Source: Vibrio sp. qd031 | Lineage (GTDB): Bacteria; Pseudomonadota; Gammaproteobacteria; Enterobacterales; Vibrionaceae | Direction of reading: 5' to 3' | DNA length: 64,000 nucleotides | Assembly: GCF_002100145.1 (NCBI RefSeq) | Contig: NZ_JXQD01000024.1 | Span: 2,094-66,093, forward strand | The notes under the pieces: model-generated | The model's input: only the letters and a program-made list of their open reading frames with translations | Told to the model about the DNA's origin: nothing | Database searches by the model: none | Program-made: the position numbers and the translations under genes | In this document: piece after piece, positions 8,969-17,242 of the stretch | Numbering within the stretch: the stretch's first letter is position 1 | Layout: each line of letters begins with the position of its first letter

Positions 8969-9748
8969 TTAACGGATCTGGGCCTCAATACGTAACTGGC
9001 CTAACGAATCAATATGCACGTCTACCCGATTGCCGTATATGCGTCGTAAATTTTCGACTGTAAATACCGAACTAGGTGAACCAAACCCACAAAGTTTACC
9101 TCTTGAAATCAGTGCTATCTTATCACACAACCTCGCTGCTGTGTTTAGATCATGGATCGCCAAAAGCGTAGAGTAATCGTGCTTTTTTAGTTGCTTAAGC
9201 AAGGTAAACAGGCGACTCTCATGGCTTAGGTCCAGACTGGAAGTCGGTTCATCTAGTAACATTATTGTACAATTTTGCGCGATGGTACGTGCCAAATGAA
9301 CCAGTTGCTGCTCACCACCAGATAACTCGTTTATGTTTCGATTCAACAATCCATCGATCTCAAGCGTCTCCAATGCATGATTCACTTTTTGTTGCTGTTG
9401 ATATTTAGATAAAGAATGGTCGCCATAAAACGCCAACTTCAACACATCTTTCACTTTATATGGAAATGGGACATTACAGTGCTGCGGTAAGTAACTGACA
9501 CGTTTTGCTCGTTCTAAGGCACTTAAACTGCCAATTTTTTTGCCACAAATCTGAATTCGACCCGAGCGAATCGCTTGAATCCCTGCAATCGAGTTCAATA
9601 ACGTCGTTTTACCTGCACCATTGGGACCAACCACACCGACAATTTCACCTTTTTGAACATTGAATGAGATATTTGAAAGTACGTTAGCTTGAGTCGATCT
9701 CGACCGACCTGCGCTCACTGTCAGCTCCTCAATAGACAAAACACTCAT
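8969..9748 (-). CDS. ABC transporter ATPase, BtuD/FecE type (probable corrinoid import)
   Basis: A 259-residue ATPase of the iron-siderophore/B12 importer class. It has Walker A GPNGAGKTT (about 40-48), Q-loop YLPQH, signature LSGGEQQ (about 142-148), Walker B IMLLDEPTSS and switch His in LAIHDLNTA. It powers uptake through the adjacent permease from the cytoplasmic face. The start overlaps the permease stop by 4 bp. The operon begins with a cobalamin riboswitch, so the substrate is probably cobalamin or another corrinoid rather than ferric siderophore. By sequence alone, heme or siderophore specificity cannot be excluded. Confidence 0.85.
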   Translation of the reverse strand: MSVLSIEELTVSAGRSRSTQANVLSNISFNVQKGEIVGVVGPNGAGKTTLLNSIAGIQAIRSGRIQICGKKIGSLSALERAKRVSYLPQHCNVPFPYKVKDVLKLAFYGDHSLSKYQQQQKVNHALETLEIDGLLNRNINELSGGEQQLVHLARTIAQNCTIMLLDEPTSSLDLSHESRLFTLLKQLKKHDYSTLLAIHDLNTAARLCDKIALISRGKLCGFGSPSSVFTVENLRRIYGNRVDVHIDSLGQLRIEAQIR

Positions 9749-10809
9749 AAGCTGACACCTTTGCGCTGTATTCTTACGATTAAGTACAATAAATAGCTAC
9801 TACCTAGCACAGAAGCGATGATTCCTGCTTTGATTTCGTAAGGTGCAATCGCCCATCGCCCAACTAAGTCCGCAAACAGTAAAAACAGCGCACCGATAAC
9901 AAAGGAGTAGATGATAAGTCGGCGATGAGAAGGACCAATAATTAGGCGCAAAATATGGGGTATCATCAGCCCAATAAACGCTATTGGGCCTGCTATTGAG
10001 ATGGATAATGCCGTCAGCAAAGTAACCAACAACAATATACGTGCTTTGGAATGCTGGACATTTAACCCTACACCATGGGCCGCCAAATCCCCTAAGCCTA
10101 AGACATCAAGCACCTTAGCTTGCCTTATTGAGACGGCAACCAACAACAGAAGTGGTAACGCAGGCCACAGAACTTGCTCCCATACGCGCCCGTCAAGCCC
10201 CCCCATTGTCCAAAATACAAACTGACTCAGCTGATACTCTTTTGCAAATAACAGCAGCCCCATTGTGAGTCCACCCAGCAAACTGCTTAGTGCCAACCCA
10301 CACAATATCAAATACAAAGAGCCATTTTGTCCTACAGAGCGTGCGATGGTGTAAATTAGCACGCTGACGGACAATGCCCCTCCCATAGAAAAAATGGGCG
10401 TCATTAACGGATGCACTAACGACAGACCGGTTAAGATACTCACAACCGCGGCAAAGCTACTTCCAGCAGAAACACCCAAAATATCTGGACTGGCTAACTC
10501 ATTTCTAAATAATCCCTGCGACATTGCCCCTGCAACGGCTAATGCTCCACCAGCCAAAATGGCCGCAAGTACTCTTGGCAATCGGATGTGCAATACAATA
10601 CTGTGAACCAGTGGATAGAGATCTCTGCTTGCGTCACCTCCATGTGTAATAGAAGTCCAAAGTGCACCTAATAACTGTGATGGTGCAATCCAAATAGTCC
10701 CTAGACACAAGCATACAGTGATAAAGGCAATAGCCGAAACTGCAAGGCATATAGGAACTGTGTGACCTTTAAGAACGGTTGCCGTCATAGGGGTGCTATC
10801 GGTACTCAT
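9745..10809 (-). CDS. ABC transporter permease, FecCD/BtuC family (probable corrinoid import)
   Basis: A 354-residue inner-membrane permease of the FecCD family (usual length 320-350) with about ten hydrophobic segments. Family blocks include LPRVLAAILAGGALAVAGAM near residue 80, LGVSAGSSF, the cytoplasmic coupling region LGDLAAHGVG, and GPIAFIGLMIPHI.R with the loop PSHRRLI near the end. It forms the homodimeric channel of a type II importer. It overlaps the binding-protein gene by 4 bp (ATGA) and the ATPase gene by 4 bp, a tightly coupled btuF-C-D-like order. Substrate assignment rests on the riboswitch upstream of the first gene. Confidence 0.85.
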   Translation of the reverse strand: MSTDSTPMTATVLKGHTVPICLAVSAIAFITVCLCLGTIWIAPSQLLGALWTSITHGGDASRDLYPLVHSIVLHIRLPRVLAAILAGGALAVAGAMSQGLFRNELASPDILGVSAGSSFAAVVSILTGLSLVHPLMTPIFSMGGALSVSVLIYTIARSVGQNGSLYLILCGLALSSLLGGLTMGLLLFAKEYQLSQFVFWTMGGLDGRVWEQVLWPALPLLLLVAVSIRQAKVLDVLGLGDLAAHGVGLNVQHSKARILLLVTLLTALSISIAGPIAFIGLMIPHILRLIIGPSHRRLIIYSFVIGALFLLFADLVGRWAIAPYEIKAGIIASVLGSSYLLYLIVRIQRKGVSL

Positions 10810-11759
10810 TTATCATTATGATCCGATCCGTAAGCGGCACGATTAATATACAGAATCGTATCAACAATATAGTGACTGTACGTGCCACGAAGGCGCTCTG
10901 GCACTGAAACGACTTTATTGGTTTTTACCGCATCTACATAAGAAAACGCAGGATCATTGCGAACTTGGTTCTCAAACTTTTCTGCCGCTTCAGCATCGCC
11001 ATAGATCCAACCAGGAATAAACATCATTTGAGGATTTAATTTTACCACCAGTTCCTTAGACATTTTAGCTTGCCCATATTGGTCACCCTCAAACTCAGCC
11101 ACTAAATTGGTTACCTTCGCCTCAGTTAATACGCTATGCCAGGTCGAGTTCTTAGTACTCGATGCGCCCCAAGAGTTGTAGTCAATCGCTGTCACCCGCT
11201 TTTCTGGCTCAATTAAGTTATCACGCAATTGTTCATTCATTCTGTCGACCAATGCCATCGCTTTATTTGAGGCACCCACAATCTGACCAACAGTGAGTAT
11301 TTTTTGCTGGATCTCTTCCAGGGTGAATGGCGTTTGAATTAGATAAACTGCAATGCCAGCATCACGGAGTTGCTTGACTTTTCCTGCATCGGTCCAATTT
11401 GCAGCAAAGACCAAATCAGGCTGATGAGCAATCACTTGCTCAACATTCATATCCAATAAATTTACGCCGCTAGGCAATGTGTCTGCGATATTTGAAAACG
11501 TTGGATCGCTGGACAACTGGGTCAAGCTAGACAATCGTTCAGTCTCAACGAGTTCGATGAGAAGCTCATCCGTAAACAACATTTTAGAGCTAATTTTTGT
11601 TGGCGGCGCAGCGATTACCAGTGTATTGCCAAGATCATCGGTTACCGTCAATGGGTATAAGTCTTCATCAGCAAAAGTGCTAGAAGAAAATACTAACGCT
11701 AACAAAATCAATAAAATATTACGTGTTGTGGTCGTTAAATATGAGAAAATAGAGTGCAT
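10806..11759 (-). CDS. Periplasmic substrate-binding protein, BtuF/FhuD type (probable corrinoid)
   Basis: A 317-residue protein with an N-terminal signal peptide ending near residue 30 (SSSTFA|DED). A periplasmic-binding fold of the helical-backbone class III type follows, with VTDDLGNTLVIAAPPTKI at the start of the mature domain and the segment EQVIAHQPDLVFA (about 107-120) typical of BtuF/FhuD proteins. It captures substrate and delivers it to the permease encoded next. It is the first gene of the operon, with AAGGA 6 nt before its ATG, and that site sits directly behind the cobalamin riboswitch. Corrinoid is the most likely ligand; this is inferred from regulation. Confidence 0.83.
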   Translation of the reverse strand: MHSIFSYLTTTTRNILLILLALVFSSSTFADEDLYPLTVTDDLGNTLVIAAPPTKISSKMLFTDELLIELVETERLSSLTQLSSDPTFSNIADTLPSGVNLLDMNVEQVIAHQPDLVFAANWTDAGKVKQLRDAGIAVYLIQTPFTLEEIQQKILTVGQIVGASNKAMALVDRMNEQLRDNLIEPEKRVTAIDYNSWGASSTKNSTWHSVLTEAKVTNLVAEFEGDQYGQAKMSKELVVKLNPQMMFIPGWIYGDAEAAEKFENQVRNDPAFSYVDAVKTNKVVSVPERLRGTYSHYIVDTILYINRAAYGSDHNDK

Positions 11760-11779
11760 ACTGGTCCTTGTAAGTCGCG

Positions 11780-11885
11780 TACAATTTTAGGGCTTCGTGT
11801 CTGGCTCAGGAAGTATCCTTTACAGTGGCGCGTCCGCTGCAGAGTTTCACTGCATTCCGAAGTTTGGGCATTGTCCATCAGTAAA
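11780..11885 (-). ncRNA. Cobalamin (B12) riboswitch
   Basis: Read on the minus strand, the leader of the importer operon contains the conserved cobalamin-riboswitch blocks in order: GGAATGCAGTGAAACTC, then GCGGACGCGCCACTGTAA, then after a short variable arm CTGAGCCAGACACG. The last block corresponds to the B12 box and the middle one to the CCCGCNACTGT core. The element ends shortly before the ribosome site of the binding-protein gene, which fits repression by adenosylcobalamin through translation or termination. Exact boundaries are approximate. Confidence 0.75.
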
Positions 11886-11937
11886 ACTCAAGCTGTCAAT
11901 TAAGTTTTTCTTTTCACACAAATTTTAGGAGTTTCAA

Positions 11938-12486
11938 ATGACACTAACTTTCACCAAAGACATTGATGAAATGTGTTATCCCTACATTTTTGAAGACTCG
12001 CCGTTGTGTGATTTTGAGATTCTAACGGATGAACTTTGCACCTATATTGGTTTGGCCCTATCGCAAATTGAACAGCAGCAGGTTAACGAAGCGCTTAGTT
12101 GGCTACAACCGAAAATTTTTGATCTAAATGGCTCGATTAGAGGGCGGTGCGCTATAGATGGGCAAGATATTGCGCAGCTAAAGCATTACTATCATTTCTT
12201 TAAATCGAAAGTAACTGACGACAAGAAACGATTCGTTTTACCTCGAGGAGTTGGGCCATCAGCGCTTCTACATCAATGCCGAAGTTTAAGTAAAAAAGTC
12301 ACTCGCCAACTGGTGCTCATCGACAAAGCCAATATTGAGGTACCACAAACACTGCCAAGATTTACTAACATGCTGGTAAACTTTCTATTTGCCGTGACAC
12401 GATACTTAAATCAATTGCAGGGAGTTGACGAGCCCGAATACGTTTCCAATTGTTATTCCACCCCTAAACGCTACCAAAAGGCATAA
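11938..12486 (+). CDS. Divergent PduO-type cobalamin adenosyltransferase-like protein
   Basis: A 182-residue protein, about the length of PduO-type ATP:cob(I)alamin adenosyltransferases, which make adenosylcobalamin. Family-like blocks are DFEILTDELCTYIGLAL (about 25-41; compare GxxDELNSxIGLA), RFVLPRGVGPSALLHQCRSL (about 98-117; compare LPGG...SALHxART) and FTNMLVNFLFAVTRYLN (about 140-157; compare INRLSDYLFxxAR). The N-terminal ATP loop is degenerate (FTKDIDEMCY for YTKxGDxGxT) and the usual RRAER after the catalytic Arg reads KKVTR. It starts 179 bp from the binding-protein gene, on the other side of the B12 riboswitch. Activity may be lost or altered; a corrinoid-binding or chaperone role is possible. 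Confidence 0.65.
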   Translation: MTLTFTKDIDEMCYPYIFEDSPLCDFEILTDELCTYIGLALSQIEQQQVNEALSWLQPKIFDLNGSIRGRCAIDGQDIAQLKHYYHFFKSKVTDDKKRFVLPRGVGPSALLHQCRSLSKKVTRQLVLIDKANIEVPQTLPRFTNMLVNFLFAVTRYLNQLQGVDEPEYVSNCYSTPKRYQKA

Positions 12487-13102
12487 AAATTGACACACCA
12501 ATAAAGACTAAACAAATACCGCACCCGAACTCTATCCAGCGCCCGACAGAGCTAAAGGGGGACGCAGAAACACTTTTGACACTTATCCAAGCGATAAAAC
12601 CTTGCCAAATAAATGCAATAACAAAGTGCAGCGCAGCAATAGACATTGCTTGATTCAATACTGGGCCTTGTACATCAATAAATTGAGGTAAGAAAGCCAG
12701 ATAAAACGCCAACGTTTTTGGGTTAAGCACGTTTGACAAAAAGCCCTCAGCAATCGCTCGACTCGGTTTGTAAGATTGGGCCGTAATATCGTCAGACACA
12801 TTCTCTGAGTTGTCGGAATACTTTACAGCGGTGTAAATGCTTTTAGTGCCCAGATACACTAAATAGCTCGCACCAGCTATTTTTAAAGCCAAAAATGCAA
12901 TATCGGATTTCATGATAACTGCACTAACACCTATGCCAACAAGCAATGCATGTATAAACAAGCCACTACAAATCCCTAGGCTCACGTACAACGCAGCCCC
13001 AATACCGTGACGAAACGCCTGCTTCAATACCAACGCTGTATCTGCACCCGGTGCGAGTGTAAGCAGCACCAAAGCAATAAACAGCCCAAGATCCAGTTCC
13101 AT
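12464..13102 (-). CDS. LysE/RhtB-family amino-acid exporter
   Basis: A 212-residue membrane protein with about six hydrophobic segments. I use the internal ATG (13100-13102) because MELDLGLFIALVLLTLAPGAD is the normal N-terminus of the family; the longer frame adds 29 unlikely residues. Diagnostic blocks are TLAPGADTALVLKQAFRHG (about 15-33) and the second-half LNPKTLAFYLAFLPQF. Members export amino acids or homoserine lactone-like compounds; the substrate here is not predictable. Its 3' end overlaps the convergent PduO-like gene by 23 bp. Confidence 0.88.
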   Translation of the reverse strand: MELDLGLFIALVLLTLAPGADTALVLKQAFRHGIGAALYVSLGICSGLFIHALLVGIGVSAVIMKSDIAFLALKIAGASYLVYLGTKSIYTAVKYSDNSENVSDDITAQSYKPSRAIAEGFLSNVLNPKTLAFYLAFLPQFIDVQGPVLNQAMSIAALHFVIAFIWQGFIAWISVKSVSASPFSSVGRWIEFGCGICLVFIGVSIFMPFGSV

Positions 13103-13563
13103 AAATACCGCATTTATCCCAATTCTAGTTTCACGTCCTACTATACCGATAGACACCGACAAAAATAACCGTTTGATACAATTTTCCACAACCGACGAAC
13201 GATCGAGGGTTCAACCTAAACAGCGCTTAACCAATTTACCCACTTGATGACTTTAGATAAATATGAACTACATCGTCTGGACTGCAATCTTTTCCTATTT
13301 GCACAAATAGTTTTAGAGCTAAATAGATAATTAACTCTATCGTTCTTCATCTTAAACCACCCACCTTAGTGAGTGTCGAAAAACTTTACAGATCGAAAGT
13401 TGTAGTTTCAGAAAAACCTTTAAAAACAATGAGTTATATAGTGGCACGCAAAGTGCTACACATGATTTAGCAATTTCGGATGAGTCCACTTCAAAAGCGG
13501 TCAGTCCCAAATTACTACAAACATAGAATGAGCATTGTAAATGGATTCTTTAGGAGGAAGAAC
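13103..13563. other. Gene-free stretch between the LysE-type exporter and the PEP-CTERM gene
   Basis: About 460 bp without a supported gene. It must hold the exporter promoter (minus) at its left end. At its right end is a sigma-54-like promoter followed by an untranslated leader of about 95 nt for the PEP-CTERM gene. I see no RNA gene or strong hairpin in the middle. Confidence 0.5.
13442..13457 (+). promoter_or_regulatory. Sigma-54-like -24/-12 promoter upstream of the PEP-CTERM gene
   Basis: TGGCACGCAAAGTGCT has the full TGGCAC -24 element and the invariant GG-N10-GC spacing of RpoN promoters; the -12 half (GTGCT for TTGCA/T) is imperfect. It lies about 107 bp before the start codon. RpoN control of PEP-CTERM genes has been reported in other proteobacteria. 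Confidence 0.5.
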
Positions 13564-14313
13564 ATGACACAATCGCGATTGAGTAAAACGTTATTGGGAC
13601 TGACATTGGCCTGTGCCGGGTTTAGTGCTAACGCCTACCTTATCGATTTCACCACCAGTGATTGGTCGTTGGCAAACAATGAACAATCATACACAAAAGA
13701 GTTCACAGAAGGTGACATTACCTTTTTCGTTCAACTAGAAGCTTTTAACTTAAGTTATAACGATCTATACCTGTCGACTTTTGAAGATTACGATGGTGGC
13801 ACCAACACTGACTACTGTCGCTCAGGCGGGCCTTTGAAGTGTAATATCGACGGCGTCGGGGTGAAACGTCTAAATAGCACAATAGATGATGAAGTAAGCA
13901 ATAATGAATTGCTTAAGGTGTCATTTTTAGATGCCAATAAAGAGCTTGCCAGCGTAAACGTCGATTCCATTTTTTTGTTGGACTTGTTCCCTGCTACAGA
14001 GTGTAACGTACAAGACGACTCTGCATACTTCTCCCTTGTTTTAAACGGTACCGAAACCCCATCTGACTGTATTTTTACAGAAGAAAGGACCAGAGGTGGT
14101 TTTTACACCATCGATGAAAATTGGGGTTTAAGCGGCGTAGCGGATTCACTGCTTTTCTGGGGCGATGACTTTGCCTTGGCCGGTATTAACATTTCTGAAG
14201 ATGTCGTCACAACGTTCGGTATGCCAATTCCTGTATCAGAGCCAGAAACTATGGCGATGTTCGGGCTTGGACTAATGGGCTTAGGCTTGGCTTCACGTAA
14301 GCGCAGAAAGTAG
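13564..14313 (+). CDS. PEP-CTERM-sorted secreted protein, function unknown
   Basis: A 249-residue protein starting at the ATG behind AGGAGGAAGAAC, the best ribosome site in the area; a longer in-frame extension lacks one. It has a signal peptide ending SANA|YLI at about residue 24. The mature region is Asp/Asn/Ser-rich with a few cysteines (YCRSGGPLKC; TECNVQ) and resembles no enzyme I know. The C-terminus is a textbook PEP-CTERM tripartite tail: SEPE, a hydrophobic helix AMFGLGLMGLGLA, then SRKRRK. Such tails are recognised by exosortase (EpsH/XrtA) and the proteins usually accompany exopolysaccharide. No exosortase lies in the window. Confidence 0.8.
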   Translation: MTQSRLSKTLLGLTLACAGFSANAYLIDFTTSDWSLANNEQSYTKEFTEGDITFFVQLEAFNLSYNDLYLSTFEDYDGGTNTDYCRSGGPLKCNIDGVGVKRLNSTIDDEVSNNELLKVSFLDANKELASVNVDSIFLLDLFPATECNVQDDSAYFSLVLNGTETPSDCIFTEERTRGGFYTIDENWGLSGVADSLLFWGDDFALAGINISEDVVTTFGMPIPVSEPETMAMFGLGLMGLGLASRKRRK

Positions 14314-14339
14314 TAGTCCTTCAAATATCTAACTCTATC

Positions 14340-14371
14340 AAGGCACTGAATTAGTTCAGTGCCTTTTTTTT
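14340..14371 (+). terminator. Intrinsic terminator after the PEP-CTERM gene
   Basis: Perfect 10-bp stem AGGCACTGAA / TTCAGTGCCT with a TTAG loop followed by a run of T residues. Confidence 0.9.
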
Positions 14372-14431
14372 GTTTGCTAATTAGCGATTTCTACTGTGGA
14401 ATAGGCAGGTTATTAAGACAAAGGAATAGAC

Positions 14432-15916
14432 ATGTCTAGCTACTCGAAACTAAAAGCTCACTTTCAGAAGATTTATCACTTTAAACACCTCTCGGCCATT
14501 GCCGGTTGGGATCAGGCAACCATGATGCCTAGTGGTGGAAATCAAGCACGTTCACAAGCACTCGCTGAGCTCTCTGTCCATATTCATAACATGACCACCG
14601 AGCCACAATTAGAAGACTGGTTTTCCTCCGCTGAATCAGAGCCACTGTCCAGCCTCGAAACTTCGTCGCTGCGTGAAATGAAACGTGAATGGCGCCAAGC
14701 TACCGTATTGCCTGCCAAGCTGGTTCAAGCAAAAGCAATAGCTGGCTCTAAGTGTGAACATGCGTGGCGTACTCAACGTGGTGAAAACGACTGGGTGGGA
14801 TTCGAAAAAAACTGGCAAAGTGTTGTTGCGCTGTCTCAAGAAGAAGCACAAATTCGAGGCCAATCTCAAGGGCTTTCCGCCTATGACGCAATGCTGGATA
14901 TTTATGAGCCAGGTATAAACAGCGCACAACTGGATACGCTATTCGGCGATACCAAACAGTGGTTACCTCAACTCATCAATCAAATCATCGAACATCAACA
15001 AGCGCGACCAACGTTGAGAGTCAGTGACAAGCCATTTGCTATCGAACAGCAAAAAGCGTTGGGTGTGGACGTTATGAAGCTACTGCAGTTCGATTTTGAA
15101 CGCGGCCGACTCGACGTTAGTATGCACCCTTTTTGTGGAGGAGTTGCGGAAGATTTGCGACTCACGACTCGCTACGATCAAAACGACTTCACCCAATCGC
15201 TTATGGGGATCGTACACGAGACCGGCCATGCACGTTACGAGCAGAGTTTACCTCGTGACTTGCTCGGGCTTCCAGTCGCTGAAGCTCGCTCAATGGGCAT
15301 ACATGAATCACAATCGTTGTTCTTTGAAATGCAACTAGGAAGAAGCGCCAACTTTATCCCACACCTAAGTACTTTGGCGAAGAAGCACTTCACACAGCAC
15401 CCTAGTAACTTATTTGACGTCGATAACTTACGTAACGTCTATACACAAGTTGAAAAAGGTTACATTCGAGTTGATGCTGACGAGGCGACCTACCCCGCTC
15501 ACGTCATCTTGCGCTATGAAATAGAAAAAGATCTCATCAACGGTGATATCAAACACACAGACGTTCCTGAGCTTTGGGATCTAAAAATGCAGCAGTACCT
15601 AGGTCTGTCTACCAACGGCAACTTTAAAAATGGCTGCATGCAAGACATACACTGGACAGATGGAAGTTTTGGCTACTTTCCAAGCTACACGTTAGGTGCT
15701 ATGTACGCGGCTCAATTCATGGCAACAATTAAGCAGAAAATGGACGTTGATGAGATTATCCGAAGCGGTGACCTATCACCAATTTTCAACTGGCTAGATA
15801 CAAATATTTGGAACAAAGGAAGTACCTTAACGACGGACGAATTGGTTAAACAAGCAACCGGAAGTACGTTAAACGCGCAGTTCTTCCAAGACCATTTGAA
15901 GAACCGATACCTATAA
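14432..15916 (+). CDS. Carboxypeptidase, M32 (Taq) family
   Basis: A 494-residue cytosolic metallocarboxypeptidase of normal M32 length, removing C-terminal amino acids from peptides. The zinc-binding and catalytic motif HETGH is at about residues 265-269, followed by the conserved MGIHESQSLFFE about 25 residues later, which supplies the third ligand. Other family blocks are WDQATMMP near the N-terminus, DEATYPAHVILRYEIE and DIHWTDGSFGYFPSYTLG in the second half. The gene is monocistronic, with a terminator on each side. No unusual residue changes were seen. Confidence 0.95.
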   Translation: MSSYSKLKAHFQKIYHFKHLSAIAGWDQATMMPSGGNQARSQALAELSVHIHNMTTEPQLEDWFSSAESEPLSSLETSSLREMKREWRQATVLPAKLVQAKAIAGSKCEHAWRTQRGENDWVGFEKNWQSVVALSQEEAQIRGQSQGLSAYDAMLDIYEPGINSAQLDTLFGDTKQWLPQLINQIIEHQQARPTLRVSDKPFAIEQQKALGVDVMKLLQFDFERGRLDVSMHPFCGGVAEDLRLTTRYDQNDFTQSLMGIVHETGHARYEQSLPRDLLGLPVAEARSMGIHESQSLFFEMQLGRSANFIPHLSTLAKKHFTQHPSNLFDVDNLRNVYTQVEKGYIRVDADEATYPAHVILRYEIEKDLINGDIKHTDVPELWDLKMQQYLGLSTNGNFKNGCMQDIHWTDGSFGYFPSYTLGAMYAAQFMATIKQKMDVDEIIRSGDLSPIFNWLDTNIWNKGSTLTTDELVKQATGSTLNAQFFQDHLKNRYL

Positions 15917-15983
15917 CGTTATTTATTACGGCGATCATGCTTGTTTATCTGCAGGTTTAGCTAGACTTGGACCGCAGCATAAA

Positions 15984-16014
15984 TCAAAAAAAGGTGCTCT
16001 ATGAGCACCTTTTT
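15984..16014. terminator. Bidirectional terminator between the carboxypeptidase gene and serC
   Basis: Stem AAAAAGGTGCTC / GAGCACCTTTTT with a short TAT loop, A-rich on one side and T-rich on the other, between convergent genes. Confidence 0.85.
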
Positions 16015-16030
16015 CACTGTTTATTGCACG

Positions 16031-17113
16031 TTACGCATGTTGTTGTTCAAATTGGTGCATAAAATCAACCAGCGCTTTAACACCCTCAATAGTCATAGCA
16101 TTGTAAATAGAAGCGCGCATACCACCGACGGCTCGATGCCCTTTGAGTGACACAAGACCTTTCGCAGTAGCTTGCTCAAGAAACAATCCATCGAGCTCAG
16201 GTTTTGCCAACTGGAACGGAACGTTCATTTTAGATCGGTTGTCGCTCGCAACATTGTTTACGTAAAACTCAGATGCATCAATTGCGTCGTAAAGAAGTGC
16301 CGCTTTTTCAATATTTAGCGCTTCCATCACTTCCAGCCCGCCCAATTGCTTTAGCCATTTGAACACAAGGCCAGACAAGTACCACGCAAAAGTCGGTGGC
16401 GTATTGAACATAGAGTCCTTTTCGGCAAGGGTTTTATAGCTTAAGACAGACGGTGTTTTTACGTCACCACGGTCTAACAAGTCATTGCGCACGATCACCA
16501 AAGTAAGCCCAGAAGGTCCAATATTTTTCTGTGCACCCGCGTATATAACACCGTACTTCGATACATCAATGCGTCGTGACAAAATGGTAGAAGACATATC
16601 GGCGACAATTGGAAGATCTGTGACAGGAAGGTCGTTAATTTCTATCCCATCAATCGTCTCATTTGGACAAAAATGCAAATAGGCGAACTCGTTGGTTGAT
16701 TGCCATTGATCCGCAGGAGTAATCGCGACTTTTCCATCCACCAACTCTTTGGCATCCAATACTACAGGTTCACAATACTTCTTTGCCTCTGCAATGGCGC
16801 TTTGAGCCCAATACCCAGCGTCTACATAAAGTGCTTTCTTCTTATCGCCAAGAAGGTTTAGAGGAACCGCTGCAAATTGGGCCCGTGCTCCGCCTTGGCA
16901 AAATAAAACTTTATAGTTGTCAGGAACCGACAATAGCTCACGTAGGTCACGCTCAGCGTCCTCAGCGACTTTAATGAATTCAGCACTGCGGTGACTGATC
17001 TCCATTACTGATGTCCCTAATCCTTGCCAATCAATAAACTCGCTTTGCGCTTGTTGCATAACCGCTTTTGGTAGTGCTGCAGGGCCTGCACTAAAGTTAT
17101 AAATCTCTTCCAT
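16031..17113 (-). CDS. serC: Phosphoserine aminotransferase
   Basis: A 360-residue PLP enzyme (class V aminotransferase), the usual SerC size. It converts 3-phosphohydroxypyruvate and glutamate to phosphoserine in serine synthesis and acts in the analogous step of pyridoxal phosphate synthesis. I use the ATG at 17111-17113 because [15 protein letters not shown] aligns with family N-termini; a start five codons upstream is possible. The PLP lysine is in [13 protein letters not shown] (about 195-207). The C-terminus [16 protein letters not shown] is diagnostic. No aroA or gyrA neighbour is present, unlike enterobacteria. Confidence 0.96.
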   Translation of the reverse strand: MEEIYNFSAGPAALPKAVMQQAQSEFIDWQGLGTSVMEISHRSAEFIKVAEDAERDLRELLSVPDNYKVLFCQGGARAQFAAVPLNLLGDKKKALYVDAGYWAQSAIAEAKKYCEPVVLDAKELVDGKVAITPADQWQSTNEFAYLHFCPNETIDGIEINDLPVTDLPIVADMSSTILSRRIDVSKYGVIYAGAQKNIGPSGLTLVIVRNDLLDRGDVKTPSVLSYKTLAEKDSMFNTPPTFAWYLSGLVFKWLKQLGGLEVMEALNIEKAALLYDAIDASEFYVNNVASDNRSKMNVPFQLAKPELDGLFLEQATAKGLVSLKGHRAVGGMRASIYNAMTIEGVKALVDFMHQFEQQHA

Positions 17114-17171
17114 GACCTCTCTACTCATTAAATTGCAAACTTATTCACCATAAATAGCATTTTTCCAAACT

Positions 17172-17209
17172 ATAAAAAAGAAAAAAGTGAGGCGAAATCA
17201 CCTCACTTT
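17172..17209 (-). terminator. Intrinsic terminator after the DUF945 gene
   Basis: On the minus strand, AAAGTGAGG / CCTCACTTT with an 8-nt loop is followed by a T-rich tract toward serC. Confidence 0.8.
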
Positions 17210-17242
17210 GTGAATCTGTTTGAATTTATCCACTGACGCTAT

